DNA from: Campylobacter lari subsp. concheus
Lineage (GTDB): Bacteria; Campylobacterota; Campylobacteria; Campylobacterales; Campylobacteraceae
Direction of reading: 5' to 3'
Length of the DNA stretch: 64,000 nucleotides
Assembly: GCF_008245025.1 (NCBI RefSeq)
Contig: NZ_CP043426.1
Location: 62,001-126,000 of the forward strand
Positions 1-8,124 of this stretch are shown one piece after another. Under the pieces are notes generated by a model. That model saw only the letters and a list, made by a program, of their open reading frames with translations. It ran no database searches and was not told the DNA's origin. Numbering within the stretch: the first letter of the stretch is position 1; each line of letters starts with the position of its first letter. Both the position numbers and the translations under genes were made by a program.

Positions 1-82
1 TTTAACTAAGTCTTTAGGTTCAAATAATTCAGCAAATGTTGTGCGTGCTACTATCAAAGCACTTACAATGCTTAAAGGATAA
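1..82 (+). CDS. rpsE: 30S ribosomal protein S5, C-terminal end (partial)
   Basis: Only the last 26 or so codons are in the window. The frame ending at the TAA at 80-82 reads LTKSLGSNNSANVVRATIKA and then LTMLKG, the usual C-terminus of bacterial S5. S5 sits near the decoding centre of the small subunit and affects translational accuracy. It is followed three bases later by rplO, in the normal spc-operon order rpsE-rplO-secY (rpmD is absent between them, as in other campylobacters). The 5' part lies outside the window. Confidence 0.93.
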   Translation, partial: LTKSLGSNNSANVVRATIKALTMLKG

Positions 83-85
83 TCA

Positions 86-478
86 ATGAATTTAACAAAA
101 GCACCAGGTTCAACACATAAAACCAAAAGAATAGGCCGTGGTCAAGGTAGTGGTATGGGTAAAACTTCTACTAAAGGTGGAAAAGGCCAAACTGCTAGAA
201 AAGGTTATAATGAAAAAAGAGGTTTTGAAGGGGGTCAACAACCACTTCAAAGACGTTTACCAAAAGTAGGCTTTACTTCTAAATTTGAAAAACCTTATGT
301 GATTAATGTTGAAAAAATCACAGCAATCAAAGAGCTTAGCGAAATTACTTTTGAAACAATTAATAGTATTCATAAACTTTCAAAAAATGTAAATAAAGTT
401 AAGCTTATTGGAGCAAGCGCTAAAGATCTTGCTAGTAAAATTAAAGACGAGAAGATCACTTTTAGCGGACAAAAATAA
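86..478 (+). CDS. rplO: 50S ribosomal protein L15
   Basis: 130 residues, the usual length for an epsilonproteobacterial L15. The glycine- and lysine-rich N-terminal tail ([22 protein letters not shown] at about residues 14-35) that threads into 23S rRNA is clear, as is the [15 protein letters not shown] stretch near residue 47. It is a late-assembling large-subunit protein. The ATG at 86 follows AAAGGA at 74-79, inside the end of rpsE. Its TAA overlaps the secY ATG by one base (TAATG), suggesting translational coupling within the spc operon. Confidence 0.97.
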   Translation: MNLTKAPGSTHKTKRIGRGQGSGMGKTSTKGGKGQTARKGYNEKRGFEGGQQPLQRRLPKVGFTSKFEKPYVINVEKITAIKELSEITFETINSIHKLSKNVNKVKLIGASAKDLASKIKDEKITFSGQK

Positions 479-1740
479 TGAATAAAACATTGACAAATAA
501 AATTCTCATAACATTGGCTTTTTTATTCGCTTATAGAATATTAGCTTATGTTCCAGTTCCGGGGGTTAATGTCAGTGTTATCAAGGAATTTTTTGATTCT
601 AATGCATCTAATGCATTAGGCTTGTTTAATATGTTTAGCGGGGGTGCTGCTGAAAGACTTAGCATCATCTCTCTAGGCATTATGCCTTATATTACTGCTT
701 CGATTATTATGGAGCTTTTAGCGGCAACTTTTCCTAATATAGGAAAAATGAAAAAAGAACGCGATGGTATGCAAAAATATATGCAAATTATCCGTTATGC
801 TACTATAGCTATCACTTTGATACAAAGTATAGGCGTTTCTATAGGCTTACAAAGTCTTCATGGAAAAGCAGGTCAATCAGCTATTATGATTGATATGAAT
901 ACTTTTATCGCACTTTCTGCTGTTTCTATGCTTGCAGGTACCATGCTTTTGATGTGGATAGGTGAGCAAATCACTCAACGCGGTATAGGAAATGGTATTT
1001 CTTTAATTATCTTTGGTGGTATTGTTTCTACAATTCCAGGTGCAATTAGTGGAACAGTAAATTTGGTAAATACAGGCGAGATGAATTTCTTGACTATCAT
1101 TGCCATTTTAGTTGTAATTTTACTTACTATTTGGGCTATTATAGTAGTAGAACTTGGAGAAAGAAGAATTCCTATTTCTTACTCAAGAAAAGTAATCATG
1201 CAAAATCAAAATAAACGCATTATGAATTATATACCTATTAAGATCAACTTAAGTGGTGTTATTCCTCCTATTTTTGCAAGTGCGATTTTGATGTTTCCAA
1301 GTACTATTTTACAAACAAGTACAAATGAATATGTGTTAAAAATTTATGACTTTTTAAATCCAAATGGATTTTTCTTTCATATTTTAACATTCTTACTTGT
1401 TATTTTCTTTGCGTATTTTTATGCATCAATTGTATTTAACGCAAAAGATATAGCCGAAAATCTTAAAAGACAAGGTGGTTTCATACCAGGTATTAGACCA
1501 GGTGAAGGAACTGCAAATTATCTTAATGAAGTAGCATCAAGACTTACCTTGTCAGGTTCTATTTATTTAGGGCTTGTAGCTACATTACCATGGCTTATTG
1601 TGAAGTTGTTTGGTGTACCTTTTTATTTTGGTGGAACTTCTGTTTTGATTGTGGTTCAAGTAGCACTTGATACAATGAGAAAAATTGAAGCCCAAATTTA
1701 TATGAATAAATACCAAACTTTAAGTGCAGTAGGCTTATAA
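478..1740 (+). CDS. secY: Protein translocase subunit SecY
   Basis: 420 residues with about ten hydrophobic helices, the channel-forming subunit of the SecYEG inner-membrane translocon that exports proteins with SecA and inserts membrane proteins. Family landmarks are the N-terminal YRILAYVPVPGVN segment, ERRIPISYSRK before the cytoplasmic loop, and GFIPGIRPGEGTANYL, the cytoplasmic loop that contacts SecA and the ribosome. It starts inside the rplO stop codon. It is the last ribosomal-operon gene here: map and infA, its usual downstream neighbours, are found 8 and 13 kb further on. A 9-bp hairpin follows the stop. Confidence 0.97.
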   Translation: MNKTLTNKILITLAFLFAYRILAYVPVPGVNVSVIKEFFDSNASNALGLFNMFSGGAAERLSIISLGIMPYITASIIMELLAATFPNIGKMKKERDGMQKYMQIIRYATIAITLIQSIGVSIGLQSLHGKAGQSAIMIDMNTFIALSAVSMLAGTMLLMWIGEQITQRGIGNGISLIIFGGIVSTIPGAISGTVNLVNTGEMNFLTIIAILVVILLTIWAIIVVELGERRIPISYSRKVIMQNQNKRIMNYIPIKINLSGVIPPIFASAILMFPSTILQTSTNEYVLKIYDFLNPNGFFFHILTFLLVIFFAYFYASIVFNAKDIAENLKRQGGFIPGIRPGEGTANYLNEVASRLTLSGSIYLGLVATLPWLIVKLFGVPFYFGGTSVLIVVQVALDTMRKIEAQIYMNKYQTLSAVGL

Positions 1741-1770
1741 GAAAGTAGATTTTCTACTTTCTTCCTTTTT
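1741..1770 (+). terminator. Hairpin after secY, possible terminator
   Basis: A perfect 9-bp inverted repeat (GAAAGTAGA at 1741-1749, TCTACTTTC at 1753-1761) with a TTT loop starts directly after the secY stop and is followed by TTCCTTTTT. The stem is AT-rich and the T run is interrupted, so it may only partly terminate spc-operon transcription before murI, which starts 12 bases after the tract and has no obvious promoter of its own. Confidence 0.55.
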
Positions 1771-1781
1771 AAAGGATTTTG

Positions 1782-2522
1782 ATGAGACTAGGCGTTTTTG
1801 ATAGCGGTGTAGGTGGGCTTAGTGTTTTAAAATCTTTACTTCAAGCAAAACTTTTTAAAGAATATATTTACTATGGGGATACTGCAAGAGTGCCTTATGG
1901 GGTTAAAGATAAAGAAACTATCGTTAAATTTTCCCTAGAAGCTTTAGAATTTTTCAAAGAAAAAAAAGTCGATATGCTTATTATTGCATGTAATACAGTT
2001 AGTGCGCATGCATTAGAAATTCTAAAAACAAATGCACCATTTCCGGTTCTTGGAGTTATAGAAGCAGGAGTTTTAGCGGTTAAAAACTCTTTAGAAGATA
2101 AAAACTCTAATATATTAGTCATTGCAACACAAGCTACCGTGGATTCTCACGCTTATAAACAAGCTTTAATTAAAGAAGGTTTTTTAAAAGTGGAAGAAAA
2201 AGCAACTGGGCTTTTTGTGCCTATGGTTGAAGAAGGGATTTTTCAAGGAGATTTTTTAAAAGCTGCTTTCGAGTATTATTTTAATAAGCTCAAATTTCAT
2301 CCTAATGCTTTAATTTTAGCATGTACACATTTTCCCTTAATCGCTCATTCTTTGTCAGAATATTTTGGTAAAAACACAAAACTTATTCATTCGGGTGAGG
2401 CTATAGCTTTACAATTACAGCAAGAATTTAACTTAATATCAATCCAAGAAGAAGCTAATATCGAATTTTATGCTTCAAGTGATGTAGAAAAACTAAAAAA
2501 AATTGCAAATTTATGGCTTTAA
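1782..2522 (+). CDS. murI: Glutamate racemase
   Basis: 246 residues from the ATG at 1782, which has AAAGGA at 1771-1776; a TTG one codon earlier is less likely. It interconverts L- and D-glutamate to supply D-Glu for peptidoglycan. The catalytic pair is visible: Cys70 in IIACNT and Cys181 in ILACTHFPL, with the N-terminal FDSGVGGLSVL signature carrying Asp7 and Ser8. It lies 41 bases after secY on the same strand with only a weak hairpin between, so it may be partly co-transcribed with ribosomal genes. Confidence 0.95.
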   Translation: MRLGVFDSGVGGLSVLKSLLQAKLFKEYIYYGDTARVPYGVKDKETIVKFSLEALEFFKEKKVDMLIIACNTVSAHALEILKTNAPFPVLGVIEAGVLAVKNSLEDKNSNILVIATQATVDSHAYKQALIKEGFLKVEEKATGLFVPMVEEGIFQGDFLKAAFEYYFNKLKFHPNALILACTHFPLIAHSLSEYFGKNTKLIHSGEAIALQLQQEFNLISIQEEANIEFYASSDVEKLKKIANLWL

Positions 2523-2587
2523 ATTAATGTCTATTTACTAAAGTATTTTTATATTTATAATTTATTTTTATTTAAACATAGTTGCAT

Positions 2588-2593
2588 TATAAT
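2588..2593 (+). promoter_or_regulatory. Putative sigma-70 -10 box for the asparaginase gene
   Basis: A consensus TATAAT lies 29 bases before the ATG of the asparaginase gene, in an AT-rich spacer (2523-2621) with T-rich stretches upstream, as in campylobacter promoters where the -35 is replaced by periodic AT tracts. An AAAGGA ribosome site at 2610-2615 follows. Confidence 0.55.
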
Positions 2594-2621
2594 CTTTATC
2601 ATTTCTAATGAAAGGACTAAC

Positions 2622-3668
2622 ATGAAAAAAATGTTAATGTGTGCAGCTATGGCACTAAGTTTAGGAGCAGGAATTTTGGAAGCAAAACCAAAAGTTGCGA
2701 TTTTAGCTACAGGCGGAACCATCGCTGGTTCAATTGATAGTTCAGTAGCTACTACAGGTTATACAGCTGGAGTTTTGGGGGTTGATGCTTTGATTAAGGC
2801 AGTGCCTCAAATTCAAGATTTAGCAGTAATTAGCGGAGATCAAATTGCTAATATTGATAGCAAAGATATGACAAATGAAATTTGGCTAAAACTTGCTAAA
2901 GAAGTTAATAGACTTTTAAAATCTGATGTAGATGGAGTTGTAATTACCCATGGTACTGATACTATGGAAGAAACTGCATATTTCCTAAATTTAACCGTAA
3001 AAAGCGACAAACCTGTTGTTTTGGTTGGTGCAATGCGCCCATCAACTGCAATTAGCGCAGATGGTCCTAAAAATCTTTACAACGCTGTAGCATTAGCAGC
3101 AAATCCACAAGCAAAAAACAAAGGCGTAATGGTGGCTATGAATGATAGAATTCAAAGTGCTAGAGGCGTTATGAAAACTCATAGTTTAAATGTAAATGCA
3201 TTTAGCTCACCAGATATGGGTGATATGGGTTATATAGTAGATGGAAAAGCATTTTTCTATAATACTAATACAAAATTACATACCAAAAAATCTCCATTTG
3301 ATGTTAGTAAACTAAAAGAACTACCAAAAGTAGATATTCTTTATAGTTATGCAAATGATGGTAGTGGTGTTGCAGCAAAAGCTTTGTTTGAAAATGGAAC
3401 TAAAGGTATAGTTGTAGCTGGAACAGGTGCTGGCAGTATTCATGATTATCAAAAAGATGTATTAAAAGAATTACTTAAAAAAGGTCTTAATGTAGCGGTA
3501 AGTTCGCGCGTAGTAGCTGGTAGAGTTGCAGTAAGTGATGCTGATGCAAAACTTGGTTTTATTGATACAGGCGATATGAGTCCTCAAAAAGCTAGAGTAT
3601 TATTAATGCTTGCTCTAACTAAAACAAGCGATCCTAAGAAAATCCAAGAATATTTCTTAAAATACTAA
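2622..3668 (+). CDS. ansA: Periplasmic type II L-asparaginase
   Basis: 348 residues. It hydrolyses L-asparagine (and usually some glutamine) to aspartate and ammonia. The N-terminus MKKMLMCAAMALSLGAGILEA is a Sec signal peptide, placing the enzyme in the periplasm, where aspartate can feed the DcuA/aspartase route also present in this window. The two amidohydrolase threonine motifs are visible: ATGGTIAGS (nucleophile near Thr33) and THGTDTMEE (Thr113, Asp114). It has its own promoter and a strong terminator after the stop, so it is monocistronic. C. jejuni literature uses both ansA and ansB for this locus, so the symbol is the less certain part. Confidence 0.93.
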   Translation: MKKMLMCAAMALSLGAGILEAKPKVAILATGGTIAGSIDSSVATTGYTAGVLGVDALIKAVPQIQDLAVISGDQIANIDSKDMTNEIWLKLAKEVNRLLKSDVDGVVITHGTDTMEETAYFLNLTVKSDKPVVLVGAMRPSTAISADGPKNLYNAVALAANPQAKNKGVMVAMNDRIQSARGVMKTHSLNVNAFSSPDMGDMGYIVDGKAFFYNTNTKLHTKKSPFDVSKLKELPKVDILYSYANDGSGVAAKALFENGTKGIVVAGTGAGSIHDYQKDVLKELLKKGLNVAVSSRVVAGRVAVSDADAKLGFIDTGDMSPQKARVLLMLALTKTSDPKKIQEYFLKY

Positions 3669-3677
3669 AATCTTTAA

Positions 3678-3713
3678 CACCCAAATGCTAAAATAACATT
3701 TGGGTGGATTTTT
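3678..3713 (+). terminator. Rho-independent terminator after the asparaginase gene
   Basis: A perfect 10-bp stem, CACCCAAATG (3678-3687) with CATTTGGGTG (3697-3706), has a 9-nt loop and is followed by GATTTTT. It lies 10 bases after the stop codon. Confidence 0.85.
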
Positions 3714-3751
3714 CAATCAAAATCTTACTTAATTAATCACAAGGATATTAA

Positions 3752-4399
3752 ATGAAACAATATGAAAGTTATAAATGCCAAAAATGTGGCAATGAAGTAG
3801 AAGTTCAAAATGTAGGTGGTGGAAAGCTTAGTTGCTGTGGTCAAGAAATGGAGTGTATTACTAAAGATTTAACGGCTGTAAATTTGATGAAAGCTTTTGC
3901 GGGTGAATCTATGGCAAGAAATAAATATGATTTATTTGCAGATATTGCTCAAGAAGAAGGTTGGCATGCTATTGCTAAACATTTTAGAGAAGCTGCAGAA
4001 AATGAAAAATGGCACGCAAGAGCTGAGTTTAAAGCTTATCATGAATTAGTAGATGGTAAAGCTTTAGAAGAAACTGCTAAAAATTTAATCTGTGCTGCAG
4101 AAGGTGAAAACTATGAGCATACCACTATGTATCCAAATTTTGCAAAAATCGCAGAAGATGAGGGTAAAAGAAATATAGCAAGATTGTTTACAGCTATAGG
4201 TAAAGTAGAAATTGAACATGAAAGAGAATATCTAGCGCTTAAAAAAATGCTTGAAGAAGAAGATTTCTTTAATTCAGAAGTAGAAGAATTATGGGTTTGT
4301 GAAGTTTGTGGGCATATACACCGCGGTAAAAAAGCACCAAATGCCTGTCCTTTATGTAAAGCTCCAAAAGAATACTTCAAACGCGAATTTTTAGGATAA
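3752..4399 (+). CDS. rrc: Desulforubrerythrin (Rrc), non-haem iron peroxide-defence protein
   Basis: 215 residues with three iron domains in order. First is an N-terminal desulforedoxin-like Fe(SCys)4 site (Cys9, Cys12 and the adjacent pair Cys28-Cys29). A central ferritin-like diiron four-helix domain follows (about residues 40-175, with the repeated E and ExxH pattern). Last is a C-terminal rubredoxin domain with WVCEVCGHIHRG and ACPLCKAPKEYF. This is the domain order of the campylobacter Rrc protein, which reduces hydrogen peroxide in the cytoplasm. It is monocistronic or leads into the next gene, with a hairpin in between. Confidence 0.95.
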   Translation: MKQYESYKCQKCGNEVEVQNVGGGKLSCCGQEMECITKDLTAVNLMKAFAGESMARNKYDLFADIAQEEGWHAIAKHFREAAENEKWHARAEFKAYHELVDGKALEETAKNLICAAEGENYEHTTMYPNFAKIAEDEGKRNIARLFTAIGKVEIEHEREYLALKKMLEEEDFFNSEVEELWVCEVCGHIHRGKKAPNACPLCKAPKEYFKREFLG

Positions 4400-4408
4400 T
4401 TTTAAAAA

Positions 4409-4447
4409 CCTTGATAAAAATGATAAAATATTTTATTTTTATCAAGG
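4409..4447 (+). promoter_or_regulatory. 13-bp hairpin whose 3' arm holds the next gene's Shine-Dalgarno
   Basis: CCTTGATAAAAAT (4409-4421) pairs perfectly with ATTTTTATCAAGG (4435-4447), with a 13-nt AT-rich loop. The AAGG ending the right arm sits six bases before the ATG at 4454 and is the only visible ribosome binding site for that gene. The hairpin may end rrc transcription, gate translation of the glycosylase gene, or both; there is no T tract after it, which favours a translational role. Confidence 0.6.
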
Positions 4448-4453
4448 CCTAAT

Positions 4454-4927
4454 ATGCAAATTCTAACTCATCCTTTCGAACCTTTTTTTGATGAAAACTC
4501 AAAAGTTTTAATACTAGGTTCTTTTCCATCTATTAAATCAAGAGAAGAAAATTTTTATTATCAACATAGCAAAAATCGTTTTTGGCGTATTTTTGAAATA
4601 TTATTTGAGTGTGAGTTAAAAACAGTGCAAGAGCAAAAGACTTTTTTAAAAGCAAATCATATAGCGCTTTGGGATGTTATAGCAAGTTGTAAGATAAAAA
4701 ATTCAGATGATAAAACTATTTCTTATGCTAAAGCAAATGATATAAATATTATTTTAGATAAGGCAAATATAGAAAAAATTTGCGTCCTAGGTAAAGTTGC
4801 AAGTAAATATTTTGCTAAATTTTATCCTGAGCAAGATTTTTTCGAACTTCCTTCAAGTTCACCTGCTAATATGAATTCTTCTTTAGAAAATTTAGTAGAA
4901 AAATATAGCATTATAAAGGAAAAATAA
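4454..4927 (+). CDS. Uracil-DNA glycosylase superfamily protein, probable DNA-deoxyinosine glycosylase
   Basis: 157 residues. The N-terminal motif VLILGSFPSIKSRE, then FYYQHSKNRFWRI and ALWDVIASC, are typical of the small TDG/MUG-like branch annotated as DNA-deoxyinosine glycosylase. The C-terminal VLPSSSPAN-like element appears here as FELPSSSPANMNS, the DNA-intercalating loop of the superfamily. The role is excision of deaminated bases from DNA; the exact substrate is inferred from the family. Its stop overlaps the rnhB ATG by one base (TAATG), so the two nucleic-acid repair enzymes are translationally coupled. Confidence 0.82.
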   Translation: MQILTHPFEPFFDENSKVLILGSFPSIKSREENFYYQHSKNRFWRIFEILFECELKTVQEQKTFLKANHIALWDVIASCKIKNSDDKTISYAKANDINIILDKANIEKICVLGKVASKYFAKFYPEQDFFELPSSSPANMNSSLENLVEKYSIIKEK

Positions 4928-5478
4928 TGGCTTTAGTTGGGGTAGATGAGGCTGGACGTGGGGCTTTGGCTGGAGATATGCACATAGGAGCTTGTAAGCT
5001 TTTAAAAAATATTGATGGTTTAACTGATTCTAAGAAATTAAGTGCAAAAAAAAGAGAAGAATTATATAAGCAAGTTCTTTCTAGCTCAAATTTTTTAGTC
5101 CTTGCTTTTTCGCCTTTGCAGATTGATACTTTAGGGCTTAGCCAGTGTTTACAGCTGGCTTTAAAAATCATCAAAAAACATTTTAATCAAGATGAGATTT
5201 TATATGATGGAAATTTAAATTATGGAGTTTTAGGCATAAAAACCATGATTAAAGCTGATATGAAAGTACAAGAAGTTTCAGCAGCTAGTATATTAGCTAA
5301 GGTAAGCCGTGATCAAAAAATGTGTTATTTTTCTAAATTATACAATAATTATGATTTTGATAAACACAAAGGTTATGGTACAAAAGCTCATATAGAAAAG
5401 ATTAAAACATTTGGTTATTCTCCTTTACACCGAAAAAGCTTTGTATTAAAGTGTTTTGAGAAAAGTTTATTTGATTAA
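4927..5478 (+). CDS. rnhB: Ribonuclease HII
   Basis: 183 residues. It cleaves RNA in RNA-DNA hybrids and at single ribonucleotides in DNA. The N-terminal GVDEAGRGALAGD carries catalytic Asp6 and Glu7. DSKKLSAKKRE, the third acidic residue around YDG, and AASILAKVSRD, with the fourth, follow in family order. The start overlaps the stop of the glycosylase gene. The protein is slightly short compared with the usual 190-200 residues but complete. Confidence 0.94.
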   Translation: MALVGVDEAGRGALAGDMHIGACKLLKNIDGLTDSKKLSAKKREELYKQVLSSSNFLVLAFSPLQIDTLGLSQCLQLALKIIKKHFNQDEILYDGNLNYGVLGIKTMIKADMKVQEVSAASILAKVSRDQKMCYFSKLYNNYDFDKHKGYGTKAHIEKIKTFGYSPLHRKSFVLKCFEKSLFD

Positions 5479-5700
5479 GATGTGTGGTTTTACACTTTTT
5501 TATTTTAAATTTTCATTTTTTTTGACAAAAATAAAAAAAATTAACATTTGAAATATTATTAAGATAAAAAAATATATTCAAAAATTATTTTTTTAATAAT
5601 TATTTATTAAAATTTACAATATCAATTAAAAATACAATGTATTTTAAGAAAAATTAATTTTTTTCTATTATAGTAATATAAAAATATTTCAAGGGGTATT

Positions 5701-6729
5701 ATGTCTTTACTTTTAAGTGAGCTGAAGATTGGAAATTTTTATGTAAAAAATCGCATTGTAATGCCCCCTATGGATATGTATGAAACACAAGTTTTAGATG
5801 GCAAGATTAATCAATTTCACCTGATACATTATGGAGCTAGAGCTTTGGGTGGCGTTGGGCTTATCATAGTTCAAGCTTGTGCGATTAATGAAAATGCAAA
5901 AATAGCTGATAATGATATAGGTCTTTGGGGAGATTTTCAAATTCAAGGACATAAAGAGCTTGTGGAACTTTGTCATCATTTTAGCGCTAAAATTGCTATT
6001 CAGCTAAATCACAGTGGTCGTAAAAACTCGTGTAAAGAAGCCATATCAAAAGCTCCAAGTAATATAGCTTTTAGTGAAAAATTCTCCAAACTTCATGTTT
6101 TAAGCAAAGATGAAATTTTACAAATTGAGCAAGAATTTATTCAAAGTGCTAAAAGAGCTAAAGAAGCAGGTTATGACGCAGTAGAGCTTCATAGTGCTCA
6201 TGGGTATTTGCTTAGTTCGTTTTTATCGCCTTTATCAAATCAAAGAGATGATGAATATGGTGGTAGTTTTGAAAATAGAATACGTCTTTTGTGTGATATC
6301 ATTAAGCGCATAAAAAAAGAAGTTGATATTGCTTTATTTGTAAGAATTTCAGCCACAGAATGGCAAGAAGGTGGTTGGAATTTAGAAGATAGTAAAAAAC
6401 TTGCCTTGATTTTAGAAAAATTAGGCATTGATATGCTAGATGTTTCAGCAGGAGGAAATATCAGTAAACCTTCTTTGGCGCCAAACATAGCACCACTTTA
6501 TCAAGCTCCTTATGCTAAGGCCTTAAAAGAAGCTACTAAAATTCCTATATCTTGTGTAGGTCTTATAAATAGTGCTAGCGAAGGCGAGGCTTTGCTTTTG
6601 GGCGGGGTGTGTGATTTGGTTTGTTATGGTAGAAAATTACTAAGAAATCCAAATTTTGCAAATGAAGCCGCAGTTGCTTTAAATGAAAGAGAAAAAATCA
6701 TGCCAAATTACTCCAGAGCATATTTGTAA
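5701..6729 (+). CDS. NADH:flavin oxidoreductase, old yellow enzyme family
   Basis: 342 residues forming a single FMN-binding TIM barrel. The N-terminus LKIGNFYVKNRIVMPPMDMYE, the QLNHSGRK motif, and the strong AGYDAVELHSAHGYLLSSFL followed by SNQRDDEYGGSFENR are diagnostic of the NamA/YqjM-like branch, which reduces activated C=C bonds. It has no C-terminal iron-sulphur/FAD extension, so it is not a 2,4-dienoyl-CoA reductase. The physiological substrate cannot be told from sequence. It stands alone after a 222-bp AT-rich spacer holding a likely promoter near 5667-5680, and an AAGGGG ribosome site lies just before the start. Confidence 0.9.
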   Translation: MSLLLSELKIGNFYVKNRIVMPPMDMYETQVLDGKINQFHLIHYGARALGGVGLIIVQACAINENAKIADNDIGLWGDFQIQGHKELVELCHHFSAKIAIQLNHSGRKNSCKEAISKAPSNIAFSEKFSKLHVLSKDEILQIEQEFIQSAKRAKEAGYDAVELHSAHGYLLSSFLSPLSNQRDDEYGGSFENRIRLLCDIIKRIKKEVDIALFVRISATEWQEGGWNLEDSKKLALILEKLGIDMLDVSAGGNISKPSLAPNIAPLYQAPYAKALKEATKIPISCVGLINSASEGEALLLGGVCDLVCYGRKLLRNPNFANEAAVALNEREKIMPNYSRAYL

Positions 6730-6790
6730 AATAATACAAAAAGTTTTTTAGGTAAAAGCTTTTTTTATTATTTTTTTACAAGGAGAAAAT

Positions 6791-8113
6791 GTGGATAATC
6801 TTAAGTGGAATTCTTTTGATACGCGTTGGATGCTTTCTCTTTTTGGGACTGCAGTTGGTGCGGGGATTTTATTTTTACCTATTAAGGCGGGTGTTGGTGG
6901 TTTTTGGCCAGTTGTTGTGATGGCTTTGATTATTTTTCCAATGGTGTATTTAAGCCATAGAGCCTTAAGTCGTTTTGTATGTCAAGCAAATGGTAATGAT
7001 AAAGACATTACCCATGCGGCTGAAGAGTATTTTGGTAGAAAAGTAAGTATTTTTATTTCTGTGCTTTATTTCTTTGCAATTTTTCCAATTTGTTTGGCAT
7101 ATTGTGTAGGTATAACTAATACTTTTGAGAGTTTTATTTATAATCAATTCTTACCGCTTTTAGATCCAAATGGTTCTTTTGCAAGTGCAATTAGTGTTAT
7201 GTATCAAACAAGTGTTAATGAGCAAGGAAAAACTATAGCTAATTTACTTCCTTTTTATAGAGCAGTTTTTGCTTTTGTTTTGGTAAGTATTTTTATGCTT
7301 ATTATGCTTTTTAGCGAAGAGTTAATCACTAAAGTATGTGAATGGCTTGTGTATCCTTTATGTGCTATTTTATTTTTATTTTCTTTATATCTTATTCCAC
7401 AATGGTCATTTGAAAGTTTTAGTGCTATTCCTGGAACAAAAGAATTTATTACTATAGTATGGCTAACTTTACCGGTTTTAGTGTTTTCATTTAATCACTC
7501 ACCAGCAATTTCAACTTTTTCTCTAAGCGTAAAAAGAGAATATTCTGAAAATTCAGTACAAAAAGCAAATCAAATTTTGTTTAGAACCTCTGTCATGTTG
7601 CTTGCTTTTGTTATGTTTTTTGTGGTATCTTGCGTGCTTTCTTTAACTCCAGCTGAACTTGCTGAAGCAAGAGCACAAAACATACCGGTGCTTTCTTATT
7701 TTGCTAATAAGCTTGATAATCCATTTATTTCTTATGGTGGTCCATTAATCGCATTTTTGGCAATTTCTAGTTCATTCTTTGGACATTATTTTGGCGCTAG
7801 AGAAGGTGCTTATGGTATAGTTAGAAAATGCTGCAAATTAGCAGGTAATGAAAATCCTGATTTGAAAAAAATCGCAGTTTATTCTACTTTAGTAATGTAT
7901 ATTGTTATGTTAATTACTGCTTATGTAAATCCAAGTATTTTAGGTTTTATTGAAAGCTTAGGTGGTCCAATTATTGCTGCAATCTTGTTCTTAATGCCTA
8001 TGATTGCAATTTATACTGTATCTAAAATGAAAAAATTCCAAAACAAAGCTTTAGATGCATTTGTATTTATCACAGGTATTTTGACAATTATCACTGTAAT
8101 TTATACTTTTTAA
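6791..8113 (+). CDS. sdaC: Serine transporter SdaC
   Basis: 440 residues with about eleven membrane helices, HAAAP family. It takes up L-serine by proton symport. The N-terminal WNSFDTRWMLSLFGTAVGAG and the FLPIKAGVGGFWPVV helix are characteristic. The start is a GTG at 6791, chosen because AGGAG at 6781-6785 is correctly spaced and the overlapping ATG at 6789 is in a different, closed frame. It is 11 bases before sdaA. Serine is a preferred carbon source of asaccharolytic campylobacters. Confidence 0.95.
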   Translation: MDNLKWNSFDTRWMLSLFGTAVGAGILFLPIKAGVGGFWPVVVMALIIFPMVYLSHRALSRFVCQANGNDKDITHAAEEYFGRKVSIFISVLYFFAIFPICLAYCVGITNTFESFIYNQFLPLLDPNGSFASAISVMYQTSVNEQGKTIANLLPFYRAVFAFVLVSIFMLIMLFSEELITKVCEWLVYPLCAILFLFSLYLIPQWSFESFSAIPGTKEFITIVWLTLPVLVFSFNHSPAISTFSLSVKREYSENSVQKANQILFRTSVMLLAFVMFFVVSCVLSLTPAELAEARAQNIPVLSYFANKLDNPFISYGGPLIAFLAISSSFFGHYFGAREGAYGIVRKCCKLAGNENPDLKKIAVYSTLVMYIVMLITAYVNPSILGFIESLGGPIIAAILFLMPMIAIYTVSKMKKFQNKALDAFVFITGILTIITVIYTF

Positions 8114-8124
8114 GGTGTTGGTGA

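Noticed and set aside
5479-5700. Small RNA in the spacer before the old yellow enzyme gene
   Set aside because: The 222 bases are AT-rich with no stable hairpin or conserved-looking segment; only a likely promoter near the gene.
6732-6775. Terminator before sdaC
   Set aside because: The inverted repeat is made almost only of A and T runs (AAAAAGTTTTTT and AAAAGCTTTTTT) and would not form a stable stem.
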